Made by a program: the position numbers and the translations under genes. 64,000 bases of DNA from Sindora glabra (Eukaryota > Streptophyta > Magnoliopsida > Fabales > Fabaceae): the NCBI GenBank assembly GCA_020226215.1, contig CM035227.1, positions 105,693,732 through 105,757,731 of the forward strand, given 5' to 3'. A model generated the notes under the pieces. That model made no database searches and was not told where the DNA came from. It was given only the letters and a program-made list of their open reading frames with translations. Within the stretch, counting starts at the first letter, position 1. Each line of letters opens with the position of its first letter. Of this stretch, positions 11,944 to 24,429 are shown one piece after another.

Positions 11944-13923
11944 GAGCAAGCAGCCAAGGAAGCAGCTATAGTTGCTGCTAAGGAAGCTTTTGAGGCTAAT
12001 ATCCAAAACTATTCTGATAACTTGTTAGCAGTGAGAGAACTTGTGGCATTATTACTATTATAGTTATGGCAAAATCCAAAAAAGTGGTCTTTAAAATAAT
12101 TATAAACAACACTATTTCTACCATATTGCTCATATTCCAATGTAAATGTGGATTTTCTCTCCTTTTTTGAAAAATAAATTACAACAAATCTAGGATTTAG
12201 TATCCAATGGATGGAAAAGAGATTTAAACTTAGTTTATCAAAGCTTCCTTACATAACTATTTGCATTTGACAATATAATGCACATCTTTCATACCAAAAT
12301 AATTTAACACCTAAAATATCGATAATAGCTTATGAATTTGGTCAAGTTTCTCATTGGCATTTTATGATATGCTTTCAAATGTTATGCCTGCAATTGGCAT
12401 TGTTGAGAAATCCATGATGTAATAAATGGGTAAACATGGTTTAACATTATTCTTTCAATGATATGAGCTTTAAGATATAATGGTACTTCATTAAGTTGAA
12501 AATAATTTTAGATATCCTATTATCCATTGTTTCACGAAAGAGAAAGATTGAATGATTATTGGGCCTATTTATTCACAATGTGAGAAATATTGGATAATGA
12601 AATAAAAGTTAGAAATATATATGGAAAATATGATTTTCAAAACATGGTTACTGCAAAACCTTTGATTTTAATTTGTAGTTCTTTGAAATGATGCAGTATT
12701 ATTCTAATAGTATTATTATTTATAGACTTCCATCTTGCACAGTCCTTTTCATCTTTAGGCTAACTAGTTAAGTGATGCAGTATTATTCTAACAATTAGAA
12801 ACCTTTAAAATGCATATTGAATTTCATGCTTATGCTCATGTTTTATTATTTAACTGCTATTATTCATGATTTAATGCTTATGCTGCCTATTACTCATATT
12901 TTTAGATATGGATGGGACTAATGTAGAAGTTCAATCAACTTTTCAAAGCAATAAGAATGGTAAATATCTAACTTGAACACCTAAAATAGATGGATTGTTT
13001 TTAGAAGTTTTGAAAAAGCAAAAGGTAAAAGGACAAAAGCAAGATAAGAACTTCACACAAGAGGCATATAGGGTTGCTATTGATGCACTTACATGAGATT
13101 TAGAAAGGACATTAAGGTTAAAAATGTTATAAATAGACTTAAAACTCTTAAAACTCAAATGTATATAGCTTTGGAGGTTTTAAACAAAAGTGGTTTCTCT
13201 TGAAATGATATTAGAAATATTACAAAGGTTAAGGCTAATGTTTGGGATCAAGCTATAAAGGTTCAATAAAGAATGACAACATTTATTATTAGCAAGCATA
13301 TTTTTTCATAGTTATTATATTATTATTTCCTATTGATTTACTTGGCAAAAGTAAATGTGAGATCAGTTCATGGCAAATAACTTTTCAACCTCCACTTAAT
13401 ACATGACATATATGAAAAAGATAAAGCAATTGGTTTAATTGCAAAAAGTGCCAAAAAAAAGAGTAAAGAGATGGTAAGATGAAACAGTAAGAATTTTCAT
13501 TAAAGAGATTGACTAACTACAAGTAGATAATTTTATCCATATTGAAAGTGTTTACCAAGGTAATGGAGTAAATGAAAAAAGTAACCAAACCTTTTCATCT
13601 TCAACTTACTCAATATCTAAGAATCATTCAACAAAAAAAGGGAAATTAAAAGAAAGGCTTTTGTTAAAAATGTCATTAGTGAAGGTATTAAAGATGTTAA
13701 GGAGGCTATGAAAGAGATTGCCTTTGTAATTAAAAGCAGTAACCCTATTGCTAATCCTAAAGAAGTGGTACAAATGTTGCAAAAGATAGGACTTGAATGT
13801 GATTTCTTCTTGGATGTTTTGGATTATTTTATGGCTAACCTAATTCATATTAACACATTTAAAACACTTGTAAGATATTTGCATGGGAATTGGCTTTTCA
13901 AAAAACTAGAAAATCATATTTGA
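11944..13923 (+). pseudogene. Myb/SANT-like (Harbinger partner) pseudogene
   Basis: Three coding-like pieces lie in order. The first (11,944-12,061) follows TCTCATAG and is Ala/Glu-rich (EQAAKEAAIVAAKEAFEAN). The second (about 12,955-13,270) reads TPKIDGLFLEVLKKQKVKG, FTQEAYRVAIDAL, VKNVINRLKTLKTQM and LNKSGFS, ending VWDQAIKV. This is the layout of the Myb_DNA-bind_3 domain: W-x-MD near the start, a VKNRLKTLK-type helix, SGF-W and VWD. The third (13,708-13,923) carries an LQKIGLECDFFLDVLDYF-type C-terminal region ending in WLFKKL. Stop codons replace the first conserved Trp position and the Trp after SGF, so the gene is broken. It is most simply the DNA-binding partner gene of the transposase remnant just upstream. 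A host L10-interacting-Myb-type gene is the alternative. Confidence 0.6.
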
Positions 13924-15150
13924 GTTTTACTTTAAAGCTGGAACTTCTTGTCTTTTTAATGGTGAAACTTCTTTTGCCTTTTTAATTTTATCATCATTTG
14001 ATATCAAACTACTACCAAACCATTGTTAGGAATGTTGTTAATGAAATGGTTCTTATAATAGTTATAATATTCTTATAATATGGTTTTGATGAAGTGGCCT
14101 TATTGTTTTATCTTTTTGGAAGAATTCCTGTATGTAACTTAACCCTAGGTATTCTTCTCAAAGACTAATCTAGGAAAGGGTCTCAAGCTTTTAAAATTAT
14201 TGTTTTTAAAATGTCTAAATACCACTCATCCAAAAATAATTATGGTTTTATAGCCATAATTGCCATCTTTAGCAATTCTTACCCAATATTTATTCTTCTT
14301 TCAAATGTCTAAATACCATTCATCTCTGGAATAGTCCTTCCATGACTTCTTTCGTTCTTCTATTCATGCTGCTAGTTACCAGCACTAACAAAACAAATCT
14401 CTTCATCTCTTTCTTTTCCTATATTTATCTAATAAATTCAGCTAACTTGTTTGTATCATTGCACATGATATTTCACTATAACACCTAAGAAAGCACTCAC
14501 ATGATTTTCAAAATGTTCTAAGAATTTAATCCATTAGCCAATTCAATTTTAAATTATTTATGGTTTTCAGTTCAAGTGAACTGGTTAATTTATCTAGTTT
14601 AATAAATTTCTGGTCGATTGAACTAGTTGAACTATAATTCAATAATCATCTTTTAAATATTATTCAACCAGTAGGCTCTCTGATTTTCTTTGATGGACAT
14701 TATCAACTCTTTGCATTTTCTTTCTATTGGTATGATGAATGAACAAATAGAAAAGAACTTTTGATAAATTGTTTTAATTACTTGAATGATTTTTCATTTA
14801 TATTTGTATCTTTCTTTTATCTTGGTCTGAATGTGAGAGGGAGAGATAAAGAGAAAGAGAAACAAATTATTATACAAGATAAATAAAATATTATATTAAA
14901 AATAATATAATAAATATAAATATTTTAAATAAATTTCAAATATTTTAATTAAATAAAATAAAATTATTTTATATAATTTATTTTAAATAAAAAATTTATT
15001 TAAAAATAAAATAAAATTATTTTTAAATAAAATAAAATAAATTTTTATTTTTGAGTGTATAAAACTAACTAATCATATCCTAAAAAAGAAAAGGGTGAAA
15101 AGAGAGGATGGAGAGAAAGGAGAAAAGGACAAAAGGGAAAATTAGAAAGG
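13924..15150. other. No gene seen
   Basis: AT-rich sequence with an internal pair of similar patches ('AAATGTCTAAATACCA' near 14,210 and 14,306) and a run of A/T simple sequence at 14,880-15,050. I could not find the right terminus of the dead Harbinger element. Confidence 0.5.
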
Positions 15151-15345
15151 AAAGGGATGGAGAGAGAGGAGAAACCACCGACCGAAGGAAAAATAATTCT
15201 ACTTACAAAAAGTACTAAATAAGTATTATTTTGGATTTTTCTATTTAGGATTAAAAAGTAGAAAAGTCCAAAATAATACTTAGTACTTTTTGTACGCAGA
15301 ATTATTTTTCCTTCGGTCTGTCCTTTTCTCCTCTCTCTCCAGGCC
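15151..15345. repeat. Fold-back inverted repeat upstream of gene A
   Basis: Two arms of about 90 bp face each other across a few bases. The left arm includes GGAGAGAGAGGAG, then CCGACCGAAGGAAAAATAAT, and continues to about 15,248. The right arm (about 15,253-15,345) is its reverse complement with few mismatches. The structure ends about 90 bp before the gene A start codon, so it sits in the likely promoter. It looks like a fold-back MITE; no clear target duplication was found. Confidence 0.7.
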
Positions 15346-15437
15346 ACGTTTAAAAGCTGGGCATCTCACGTAAACCGTCCTCAAGGCCACACTTACTCAT
15401 CTCTGAGTTAACTAAGCTTCTCCCTTGCAACGTTACA

Positions 15438-16031
15438 ATGGCAGAAGCTGTAGAGCGGTACCTAAGTCTCAAACTATATCTTTGTTCTGTGGGTTTTTTC
15501 TCTTTATTTGAACGGATGATAATAATCTAAATTCTCTCTTCACATCACGTACAGGTTCAGTGAAGCATTGCGAACCAACTCGGCTGCAATTTCCAAAGGT
15601 GTTGCTGGTCTCATAGCTGCGTTGGTTCCCTTCGTGGCGTGGAAATATATCAACACTGGCACAAACCCATTCGAAGAAGACGGTGCAATCACGTGGATTT
15701 CATTCGCAGCCACTTTTGGGTTAATCTTATTTTTGGGTTTCTGATGAGAAACTTCACCCACTCACTCATATTAATCTTCGGTGTTTGTTTTGTTTCTGGA
15801 GTTATTGCCATTGAGCTGCTTCTGTACTTGCTTCTCACTCAAATCTGGAAGATTCTGGTTATCAATGTGTGTGTGGCCCTTCTAGTAGCCCTGGTATGCT
15901 TCTTCAACAACCCGGCATCCTTTTTCTCGGTTCTCCGGAGCAACTGCTTCCGCTCCCAAGATCAGCCACAACAACCTGGCGCACCTGGCGGTGAAGCTGA
16001 GATGACAAATGCTGAGGAGTCTGCTGTTTAG
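15438..16031 (+). CDS. Small predicted membrane protein (copy A), reading frame interrupted
   Basis: Not recognised as a known family. Exon 1 (15,438-15,457) starts ATG and encodes MAEAVER, with a GT donor at 15,458. Exon 2 starts at 15,555 after ACAG and continues FSEALRTNSAAISKGVAGLI with a first hydrophobic stretch (IAALVPFVAW). This frame stops at TGA 15,742-15,744. A second frame opens with an ATG that overlaps the stop (TGATG, 15,742-15,746) and runs to 16,031 (95 residues). It has hydrophobic spans (LILIFGVCFVSGVIAIELLL and ILVINVCVALLVALVCFF) and a polar Pro/Gln-rich tail. The diverged copy C is two bases shorter at the junction and reads continuously through it. The ancestral protein was therefore probably one polypeptide of about 165 residues with two to three membrane spans. 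Either copy A carries an indel, or the sequence has an error here. Confidence refers to a real gene at this place. Confidence 0.55.
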
Positions 16032-16052
16032 GACACTGCCTTTGTATCATCT

Positions 16053-16765
16053 GTAAGTTCAAAATTCCTACATATTACTCCCATTTTTTAGCATATATTT
16101 TCGAATCCTAATTAACTAAACACGAAACCAACTTTCAAAGATATTGTGATATTTATTTAAACATAATTCATAAGCTAATACTTTTGTCTACTATATATTT
16201 ATTTCATGCATGAATGACTCTCTTTCTTCGGTAAATTAGTATTTATCACGTTAATTTGTACAAATTGCTTGATATGTTATATATTTTTCATTTATGTATT
16301 TATTTCATTCATGGCACTGTCTTTTATAACTAATTATATCATTGCCTTTGGATTTAATTTTTGTTAATTTATCTTAGGAAGAACTAGTATGTTGGAATAA
16401 AAGCATTTTAAAATACAAAAATAGTACCGATCAAGACTAGAATTTGGAATTAAGTTTACAATATTTTAATTTGAAATTGAGTTTAAATTTTTTTTTATTT
16501 ATTGAATTGGGTTTTACAAATTTATTTCATAATCTTATATTTAATGATAATTTTTTATATCTATTCAAATTTCGATTTCCTATGTGTATACCATTATTGT
16601 TTAAAGTAACCCACTGCAAGCCTTGACCAATATCCCCACCTTCAGTAATTCTGAAAAAAATAGTTCTTTTATAAGGAAAAATAATAAATTTTGATAATGT
16701 TGTGAAAAGTCAAACAAACTCATGAAGTGTCTCTCATGAACTCTATTGATTTTGTGTATGAACAG
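16053..16765 (+). other. Probable 3'-UTR intron of copy A
   Basis: A GTAAGT donor lies 21 bases after the stop codon, and TATGAACAG forms an acceptor at 16,765. Both sites have counterparts in copy B (donor near 26,306, acceptor near 30,135). Much intron sequence between them is also alignable in B. That shared layout supports an intron within the 3' untranslated region. Confidence 0.45.
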
Positions 16766-16899
16766 GTAGCCTCAGCTTGTGAGTTGGGACACATCAATTC
16801 TTAATTGGTGAAGTCTTAAAGGAAGCATTGTTGGTTTAATTATAAAGCAGTTGCAGTAGCAAGTGTCTTTACTTAAATTAAATGAACTATGAAGCACTA

Positions 16900-17895
16900 G
16901 TCTCTTCGTGTTATAAGCAGCCCCAGTTTCTTATATTTGTATTTTATTTCAGGATCTATTTCCTTCTTTTCTTATATGTTATTTGGGTTGTTTTTAATTT
17001 ATCCGATGTTTTATTTATTTATTTATTTATTTTTTGATCTTCTCACGTAGACTATTCTTCTAGTTAGCAATGGAATTTACCTCTCCCCATAAAAAAAATA
17101 AAAAATTGTTAGACGTACTATTCTGATCCCACCGTTCATCCAGTTGGCTTGGTAGGTTTTCCTACGATCGCACGGTCAGATGCATCGCAAGCGAAAACGA
17201 TGATAATAAAAAACTCTTGTCTGTCCGCAGAATTTACGCATCGGATCCTCTAAAAGTAAGGCCTGCATGATCTAATTCTTATGGCTGGCAATTTACACAG
17301 GTCAATTTGTGAATGAATCGGGTCGGCCCATGTTTTATTTTATATTTTTAGTTTTTAATTTCTTAAGTCTTGTTTAGATTTATATTTTTAATTTATAAAA
17401 AATTACGTTTTATTTTGAATATATAGGATTGTATCATAAATTATTTTTAAATAATATTTTTATTTTATGAATATTTTATATTGTGTATATATAGTGTTTT
17501 TTCAAAATTATATATAAATTTTAAATGTATTATAACTTGTGAGTGAATGTGTAATACTTTGAAATAATTTTAAATTGTTAAATTTTTAAAATTTAAAATA
17601 TTTTCAAATTTAAAAAGAAAACCTAAGAATTTATCCACAGATATTTTAAGACTAAATTAGTACCTCTAATATAGAAGCCCATAACATATGCGGGCTTATC
17701 CGATTCGTATAAGGACCGACCTTCTCTGCAGTTACATTTAACATGGATTCTAAATGTCAACCAATCACACCATTCATCACAAGCAAAAACACGGACCCCC
17801 GATGAGTGACCCCCCCCCTTCCTTTTTTTTTTTTTCTGATAAAGAATAAGCGAAAAAAACTTTGGAAATTTTGTTTTAATAAGTAGATCTTGATT
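16900..17895. other. No gene; possible degenerate MITE at 17,300-17,715
   Basis: The only structure I see is a loose inverted similarity between GAATCGGGTCGGCCCATGTT (near 17,314) and the reverse complement of the sequence at about 17,680-17,712, enclosing AT-rich DNA. This would fit an old MITE, but the arms are poor and I found no target duplication. A short C-rich run (17,812-17,819) and a poly-T run follow. Confidence 0.3.
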
Positions 17896-17896
17896 A

Positions 17897-18085
17897 CTCC
17901 CTCCCTAAGTATCGTTTTAATTTTTTTTATTTATCTTTTATTTTAAAAATAAAAATTATATTTATTATTTTCTTTTAAATATTATATCTATTATTTAAAT
18001 AAATATTTAATAATTTTATTTATTAATTAATTTTAATAAAAATATTCATAAATTACGATTCATTTTTTCAAATTAAAATAAAAAG
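17897..18085 (+). mobile_element. Stowaway-like MITE, one end only
   Basis: CTCCCTCC directly after TA (17,895-17,896) is the typical start of Stowaway (Tc1/mariner) MITEs, and AT-rich sequence follows as usual. The matching right terminus is not visible, so the element is truncated or too diverged. Confidence 0.45.
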
Positions 18086-18089
18086 AATA

Positions 18090-18155
18090 TATCTTTATTT
18101 TTTTGGGTTTTTTTTAATGCATGATAATAATCTGAATTCTCTCAAAATTTACCGT
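18090..18155 (+). pseudogene. Fragment of the copy A family (copy D)
   Basis: The sequence around 18,110-18,145 (GATAATAATCTGAATTCTCT, after a T-rich run with GGGTTTTTT) matches the intron 1 to exon 2 junction region of copy A (15,490-15,545). The coding part that should follow is not recognisable. This is a minimal relic, adjacent to duplicated block copy 2. Confidence 0.4.
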
Positions 18156-18409
18156 GAAATAAAACTAAAAGCGTATCCAATTTAACTGGTCAATGCATAA
18201 AAAGAAAAAAACCATCAAATCATAGTTGATTGTCTCTGGCTATAAGTTTAAACTCTGGTTCAAGCACTGTATACTATCGGTACGTTAAAAATGATTGTCT
18301 AATATTATCAAAATAAGTTTAAGTTAAATTCTTATTCTTTGTATTATTTTTCAAATAACTGTGCTCAAAAATTTTCAAAAGAAAACCAGAAAACCATCAA
18401 AGCCACTGT

Positions 18410-21165
18410 AGAAATTCTATAAGTAATTTATTTGGAATTTTTTCCTGTTTTGAAAGTAATATCCCATTTCCTATAGACATCAAAATCCTCATTTGAAACT
18501 CTAACCTAATGCATCCGCTATATCCTCCTCTTCGAACTTGCTTTTCTTATGCAACGATAAACGGCGATGGAGGGAGAATAATGATCATTTACGCTGAAAC
18601 CAGTAGAATTCAATTAAGAAAAATGTTCAATTGTGGCGAGAGAATCAAGACTTATGAAATATTAAAAAATGAATGTCAATTGACAAATAACAATGTAAAT
18701 ATGCTTTAAACAAGCAAAAATTTCAAACTCCAAGCTAGATCTTCTAAAAATAAAACTTGTATTGAAGAAAAAGATATAAATAGTAAATTAGGCAATTTAA
18801 GACTTTTATAAACCCTATCAAAGACCATACTAGAAAAGAAGCCACTGCTATCATAGCATAAAATATCCAAAAATGAAAATTGAAACATGAGAATGGGTGA
18901 AGAGCTAAATTTAAATATTTGAGACTTGTTACGAACATTTATAAAAATATACTAAGCACAAGCGCGATGATGAGATCGCAAGGTTTTGTGCAACAATTCA
19001 CTTTTCTCATCGAGTTTGAATTCAACGGTGGATTCAAGTCGGGTCCAAATTTATCATAATGTGATTTAAAATTTTGATACTACTACTTATTTCTTGTTGT
19101 TTACAAAGTTACAATATTATTGTTACCATACAAAGTTATAATATTTAATATTTAAGGAAAAGGTAGATAATAAAGAATACAAATTAATAAATACAAATAA
19201 AATTTTTAGATACTTACTTTAAATATAATTACGCACTATAAATTAAATAATTTATTAAATACGACACAACATTGAAATATATCTCTGTTAAAGTATTTTA
19301 ATACTTAATGCGATAAAGTGCTATTAAGCATCGATGAATGATTTCAAGTCTTTGGATATTAAGGAATTGTTTAATTCACATAGAAAATAATTTTCTACAA
19401 AAAATTAAGTTTTTTATGAAATAATTGTTACATGAATTTTTTAAAAATATTTAAAGTTGTTTGTTTTACACATAAGAAGTGATACTTCTTAAGAATTAAC
19501 TTCCTATATCTTGTTTATTTAACTTTGACTATCTTAAGAAGTATTAATAAAATAATTATTATATTTTTAATATTATTATAATATAAAATAATAAATTATA
19601 ATTATAATTAATTAAATTTAATGAGAATAATTTTATTATTATATCTATAAATAACATGAGAAATAGGATTTACCTAAGAGGAAGGAGGTAAATAACTTTT
19701 TATATTTTGTAAGAAGTTAGATTTTTCAGAAAAAAATTTTTTCTTCAATTTGTAAGATAATAGTTAATAAAATAATTTATCAATTTTTTAATTCCTGAAA
19801 ATTCAAACCACCTTTGAATTTATCAAGCATATAATAATAAGGAGAATACAAAATCCAATGTGTCAGTATTCGACAGTGGGTCCTAACTAATTTTTTTTTT
19901 TGGGCCAAAAAGACAAAACAAAAGCTATGGATCCTAATTAACTAACTCCAAGGCGATCAATTTTTGTAGCAAAGAAATAAACAAATAAACCCATGAATGC
20001 CAAGGAAGAGTGCAGATTAAGTGGATCTAGAATCATGCATGAGCTGATAAATACCGACGAAAGAAAAGTAAAGCAAAGGAATAAAATGGTTTAAATTTGA
20101 ATTAAATTTTATTTTAATTATTATAAAATTAAATTTATATAAATTTAATCATTATAATATTAATTTCATGATAAATTTTAATCTCTTTATTAATGAGATG
20201 AAATTAATGAATTCCGTAGATCTAAAGTTGTAGATCCAACGGCTTGAATGGGAGGAAAGCCAACCTGCTTTTCGTAATTTTTGTGAACTCTTCGTTATAA
20301 CCATCAATGTTGCCTCATTTATACATTGAGCCCATAGAAGATGAATTGGGCTGAGACAACAAAGGGCCACTTATTGTTGGGCTTAACCAAAAGTATAACG
20401 TTGGTGGATTGGATGAGTTGGACAAGGTATTTAGACTTAAAATCTTAATTGATTTCAAAGTTTAAAATATAAACTAATAATAATTATAAATAGTATTTTT
20501 TTTCTCAGTAATGGTAAGAGTGATTAAATCACTAGACGTACGTACGTAATGACCAGGGCTCAAATCCTAAATGTAGTGAAAGGCAAAACTTTTAAAGAAC
20601 ATCAAATACCATTTAAGTCAAAAGTACTCAACTAATAAATTGTATTGTTATTAATAATGGTCCATCCAAAAATAAAAATAACAATAATAATATATATTAT
20701 AATTTTCTTATAAATGCTATTTTCCAAAAAGATAGGCGGTACTATTATAAAAAATAAATTAGACATTTTTTGAGAAAATTTTTTATAAAATATGCTCAGT
20801 TAATTTTTTTTTTAATTCTTAGTTTTACTTATTACTAGTTTGAATTTTAAAAGAAAATTTTTATGTATTTTCTTTGATTTTGTTAGCAACCAAACAGATT
20901 TAGAGTGTTGCTGCTATTTTAATTTATATATGTTCAATATATCATTACTTTAACTAATCATATTTTTCTACTTCTTCAATTCCTTATCCAGGCATTCTTA
21001 TATTGATATATTATGAATGCATAACTAGTGTTTGTTACAAGGTGAAAGTGAATAAATGCTTTATTTTTTCTCTTTTTTTCCTTTCGTCCTTGTGATCTAA
21101 ATTTTAATACTTATGATACAATCCTAACGGGTAATGTAAATGAGCTGAATTAGTAATTACTTGAG
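18410..21165. repeat. Duplicated block, copy 2 (partner at 3.5-5.4 kb)
   Basis: Ordered matches to 3,500-5,405 occur at 18,445-18,615, 20,225-20,465 and 20,890-21,150. This copy is about 850 bp longer. The extra length lies mainly at 18.65-20.2 kb, an AT-rich insertion, and includes a SINE-like repeat at 20,514-20,660. No open frame is shared with the partner block, so I call no gene here. Confidence 0.65.
20514..20660 (+). repeat. SINE-like repeat
   Basis: This is the better preserved of two related short repeats (the other is at 363-494). GGTAAGAGTGATTAAATC could be a degraded A box, and GGCTCAAATCC (20,557-20,567) matches a Pol III B box well. The 3' part ends in an AT-rich tail. It is absent from duplicated block copy 1, consistent with insertion after the duplication. 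Confidence 0.45.
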
Positions 21166-24100
21166 ACTAATTTTATATAAGAAAATTCAAAGATTAAAAT
21201 TTTAAAATTCATATAAAGAAATATTTGTTTAAAATTCCTAAAAGTATATTCTTAAACCCAAAAGAAATTAGAAACCTCTCAATAATTATGAACGAGACCA
21301 TTGAAATAAGAACACATTATTCAAATCGAGCATATGAGTCGTGAGTCGTGACAAGAACTAAGATCTATCAAAACGACATATCCTTTCCTTTTCCTAAGTA
21401 TATATACATATATCAACTTTTCAAAAATTCTTGCATGTTCTAATTCTATTATGCATCTTTAGTTATAAATAATGGATAATTATTAATTTTATTGTCTATT
21501 TATCAATTTTGTAAGGTTTATATATATATGTAAATTTAAATTTTTTAATTTTTAAAAAATTAAAAATTATTAAGTTTGATAACTAATCTGGTTACGAAAA
21601 AGAATACGTGGGGCATACAAAATTTTCTCTTGGACTCTTATGCATGAATATTTTATATTAGTATATCCTTTAATGCGTACATATATCCATCACCATATCC
21701 AACTTGCTAGATTTGGATTGTAATAATTAGAGGAAGAGCTCAGATTTTTTGTAAAACAAAAAATCATTAGTATCATAAATTTGAAATCTCTCAATAATTA
21801 TTAGAAAGTGGGTTAGGAACCTCCCTAAATAATTAATTATTATCTTCTTTATGTTTATTTATTCAAGTTGAACTAGATAACTCGTATATTTTATTTTTAG
21901 AGCTTTGTAAAATTTATGCTAAGAGAAAAAGGAAAAGAAAGTTGTGGTTGGAGGAGACAAACATAAGAATGGAAGAAGAAGAATAAGCAATTTCCTAATT
22001 GATACTCAAACTTACCTCACTTTTTTTTTCTTTGGTAATAACACTTATCTCACTTTCTATACATGGACCTTTTGCTTAAATGGGTAAACCATCAAATTGA
22101 TCTAAAGAAGATAGACGTTACATCATATTTTTTTTGAAAGTTTATTTTATATTAAGTAACTAAAATTTTGAAGGAATTTTAATATAAAATCTATCACAAA
22201 TTTGATGTTAAAATTAAAAATTTGTATATTTATATGATGTAAAATAAAGTTTTATAGAAAAGATATGTATCTTATATGGTTGGATGCTTAGCACATACAA
22301 TAAGATGAGGCAATGAGATAAAATGGGACAAACAAATATTAGATATTGCAATTTTCTTCATCAATTTGGTAATTTGTAGGTTTTACTATTTGGACGAAGA
22401 GATTTCTCAACATCGGTATTTCATATCATAGTTATTGCATTTTTCTTCAATCTATTTCCTTAAGCTTGAATATTTCAAATTTCTGGACATCAATTATTCA
22501 TATCATATATAAATTTGCTATTTTAATCTTTGCAGATTGTTACAAAAGCAATGTAAAATGTCCAAGTTAAAGGGGTCCAATGCAGCATTACTAGTTCTTA
22601 TTGTAGATTTGCATTATTGGTTCTTATACGGCTTCAATGGGTGTATTATATAGGAGGAGCAATCTATTAATTAAATAATTAATCCTAGTATCTTATTGAT
22701 TAAGTTCTGGTTATTTTAATTAAAAATATCTTTCATAAAAATATAATAGTAAACTATCACGATAGTAAAAAAATAATTTATATACTTAATATTAAATGCA
22801 ATAAATTTGATAAAAAAATTTACTTTAATATATATAATGTGATTTTTTTTAATCACAATATATACAATTGTAATAGTAAGGTATGAGTACAACCACTGAC
22901 TTAGTGAATAAAATTACTAATTTATTGTAAAGTTCCATACTAACAAAATACACACATATCTACATACATAGTATCACTTACATCACAAAGAATCATGATC
23001 TTCAAGGACTTAGAATCTTTAATTACCTTGTGGTTTCAATCAACATAAAACACATACAAACATTTCATTTCTCATGCCAAATTGTATATTACAAATTCAT
23101 TCATTCATCTAATCGAGCAAGTATTCATCATAATACTTGCAAGAGTATATGTAATGGTCCGTAGCCATTCACAATTTAAATGATATGGATGCAAACTTAT
23201 GATATGATATGTATATGTAGGGTAATTCTTCCTTATAATGGCCATCCAATCATAACCCTCTTTCTTTCAACCAGAGCCCTCTCTTTTACAAATGGTATTG
23301 GGCATTTCCTTACCCCATCACAAATCAATTTCATTGACCACTTGAATATTTTCAAATCAAAATCTTGCCACATAACCATGTTTTTCGTGCTCAATGAATG
23401 CAAATAAGGTATAAGCCAATTGTATGACCATCTTTTCATTTCAAAAGATTTTCACCTCATTGGGCTTTTTTATTATATAATTGCCTTCTTGGGCCTTTAC
23501 ATAACCAATTATTCATTTTTTTTTTTTAAAGCTGATGAGGTTTATTATCATCAATATACAAGATCATAATATGAAATTATAAATCACGTTTCATATTTCC
23601 CAAAAAAATAATATTTCTTATCACATATTTTTACTATGCATTATAAATATATATTTCCTACAATTGAACACAAACACAACACAACTTCATACATGCCAAT
23701 ATATATAAAAATGATGTATAAAAATGGCGTGAAATTTAGTAAAAATAGAAGCTTCACTCACAGTGCTTGAGCTTACAAGGCTTAGTTTTGAAGTTTTGTA
23801 ACCGCCAACTTCTTGACTTTGCAATGAGACCTTCGAATCTCCTAAAATATAAATTTTTATCTGTTAACTCTATTTTATTACAACGAAAAGTTACTTCTAA
23901 AATCCTTAATTTTAAAACAACGATTTGGTCGTAGTTGCAATTATTTATACCCGACACAGCTACATAACCTAAGCAATAATAATTTGTAGTTCTCTAATAA
24001 TCTTGGAATGTTTCTCCGCTACTTTGTAGCACGCTAGACCCAAATATCTATATTCCCAATCTACATCAACTATTGATAATATTTTAAGATGAATTTAGAA

Positions 24101-24382
24101 CATTTCCGCACTCACATGTTTTATCTTACAGTAAAAAATTCAACTACCGCGCTGAGGTAGTGTTTCTGATTTAGGTTGCTTCAGTGGTGAGTTGATGAAT
24201 TAGAGGGTAGTTGCAGGTGCAGCCAACAGTAATTGTACTTATATAGCACCAACTTCTGGTTTGTGGAAAGGCCGATGAGGGAGTCCGCTAAGAATAGGCC
24301 GGCGAAACTAGTGGCTCCAGCAGCGCAAGCCCAATAACAATTGAAACGGCTTCCAAAGCTCATGCCGCAACAGCAACAGCAG
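21166..24382. other. No recognisable gene
   Basis: Mixed AT-rich sequence. The 23,180-23,440 interval is more balanced in composition and open on both strands for about 70 codons, but I recognise no domain. The 23,750-24,370 part is less AT-rich, and a minus-strand frame of 60 codons (24,181-24,363) has an Ala/Gly-rich start. Neither has splice structure or a family match I can name, so no CDS is called. Confidence 0.4.
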
Positions 24383-24429
24383 TAATGGAGTGGCCTGTTG
24401 TGGAAGCCTAATGGAGTGGCCTGTTGTGG
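24383..24429. repeat. Perfect 21-bp direct repeat, 26-bp period
   Basis: TAATGGAGTGGCCTGTTGTG plus one further G occurs exactly at 24,383-24,403 and again at 24,409-24,429. It looks like a recent small tandem duplication or replication slip. Confidence 0.85.

Noticed and set aside
17300..17715. MITE with GAATCGG-type terminal repeats
   Set aside because: The arms match poorly and no target duplication was found. It is mentioned only as a possibility within the gap entry.
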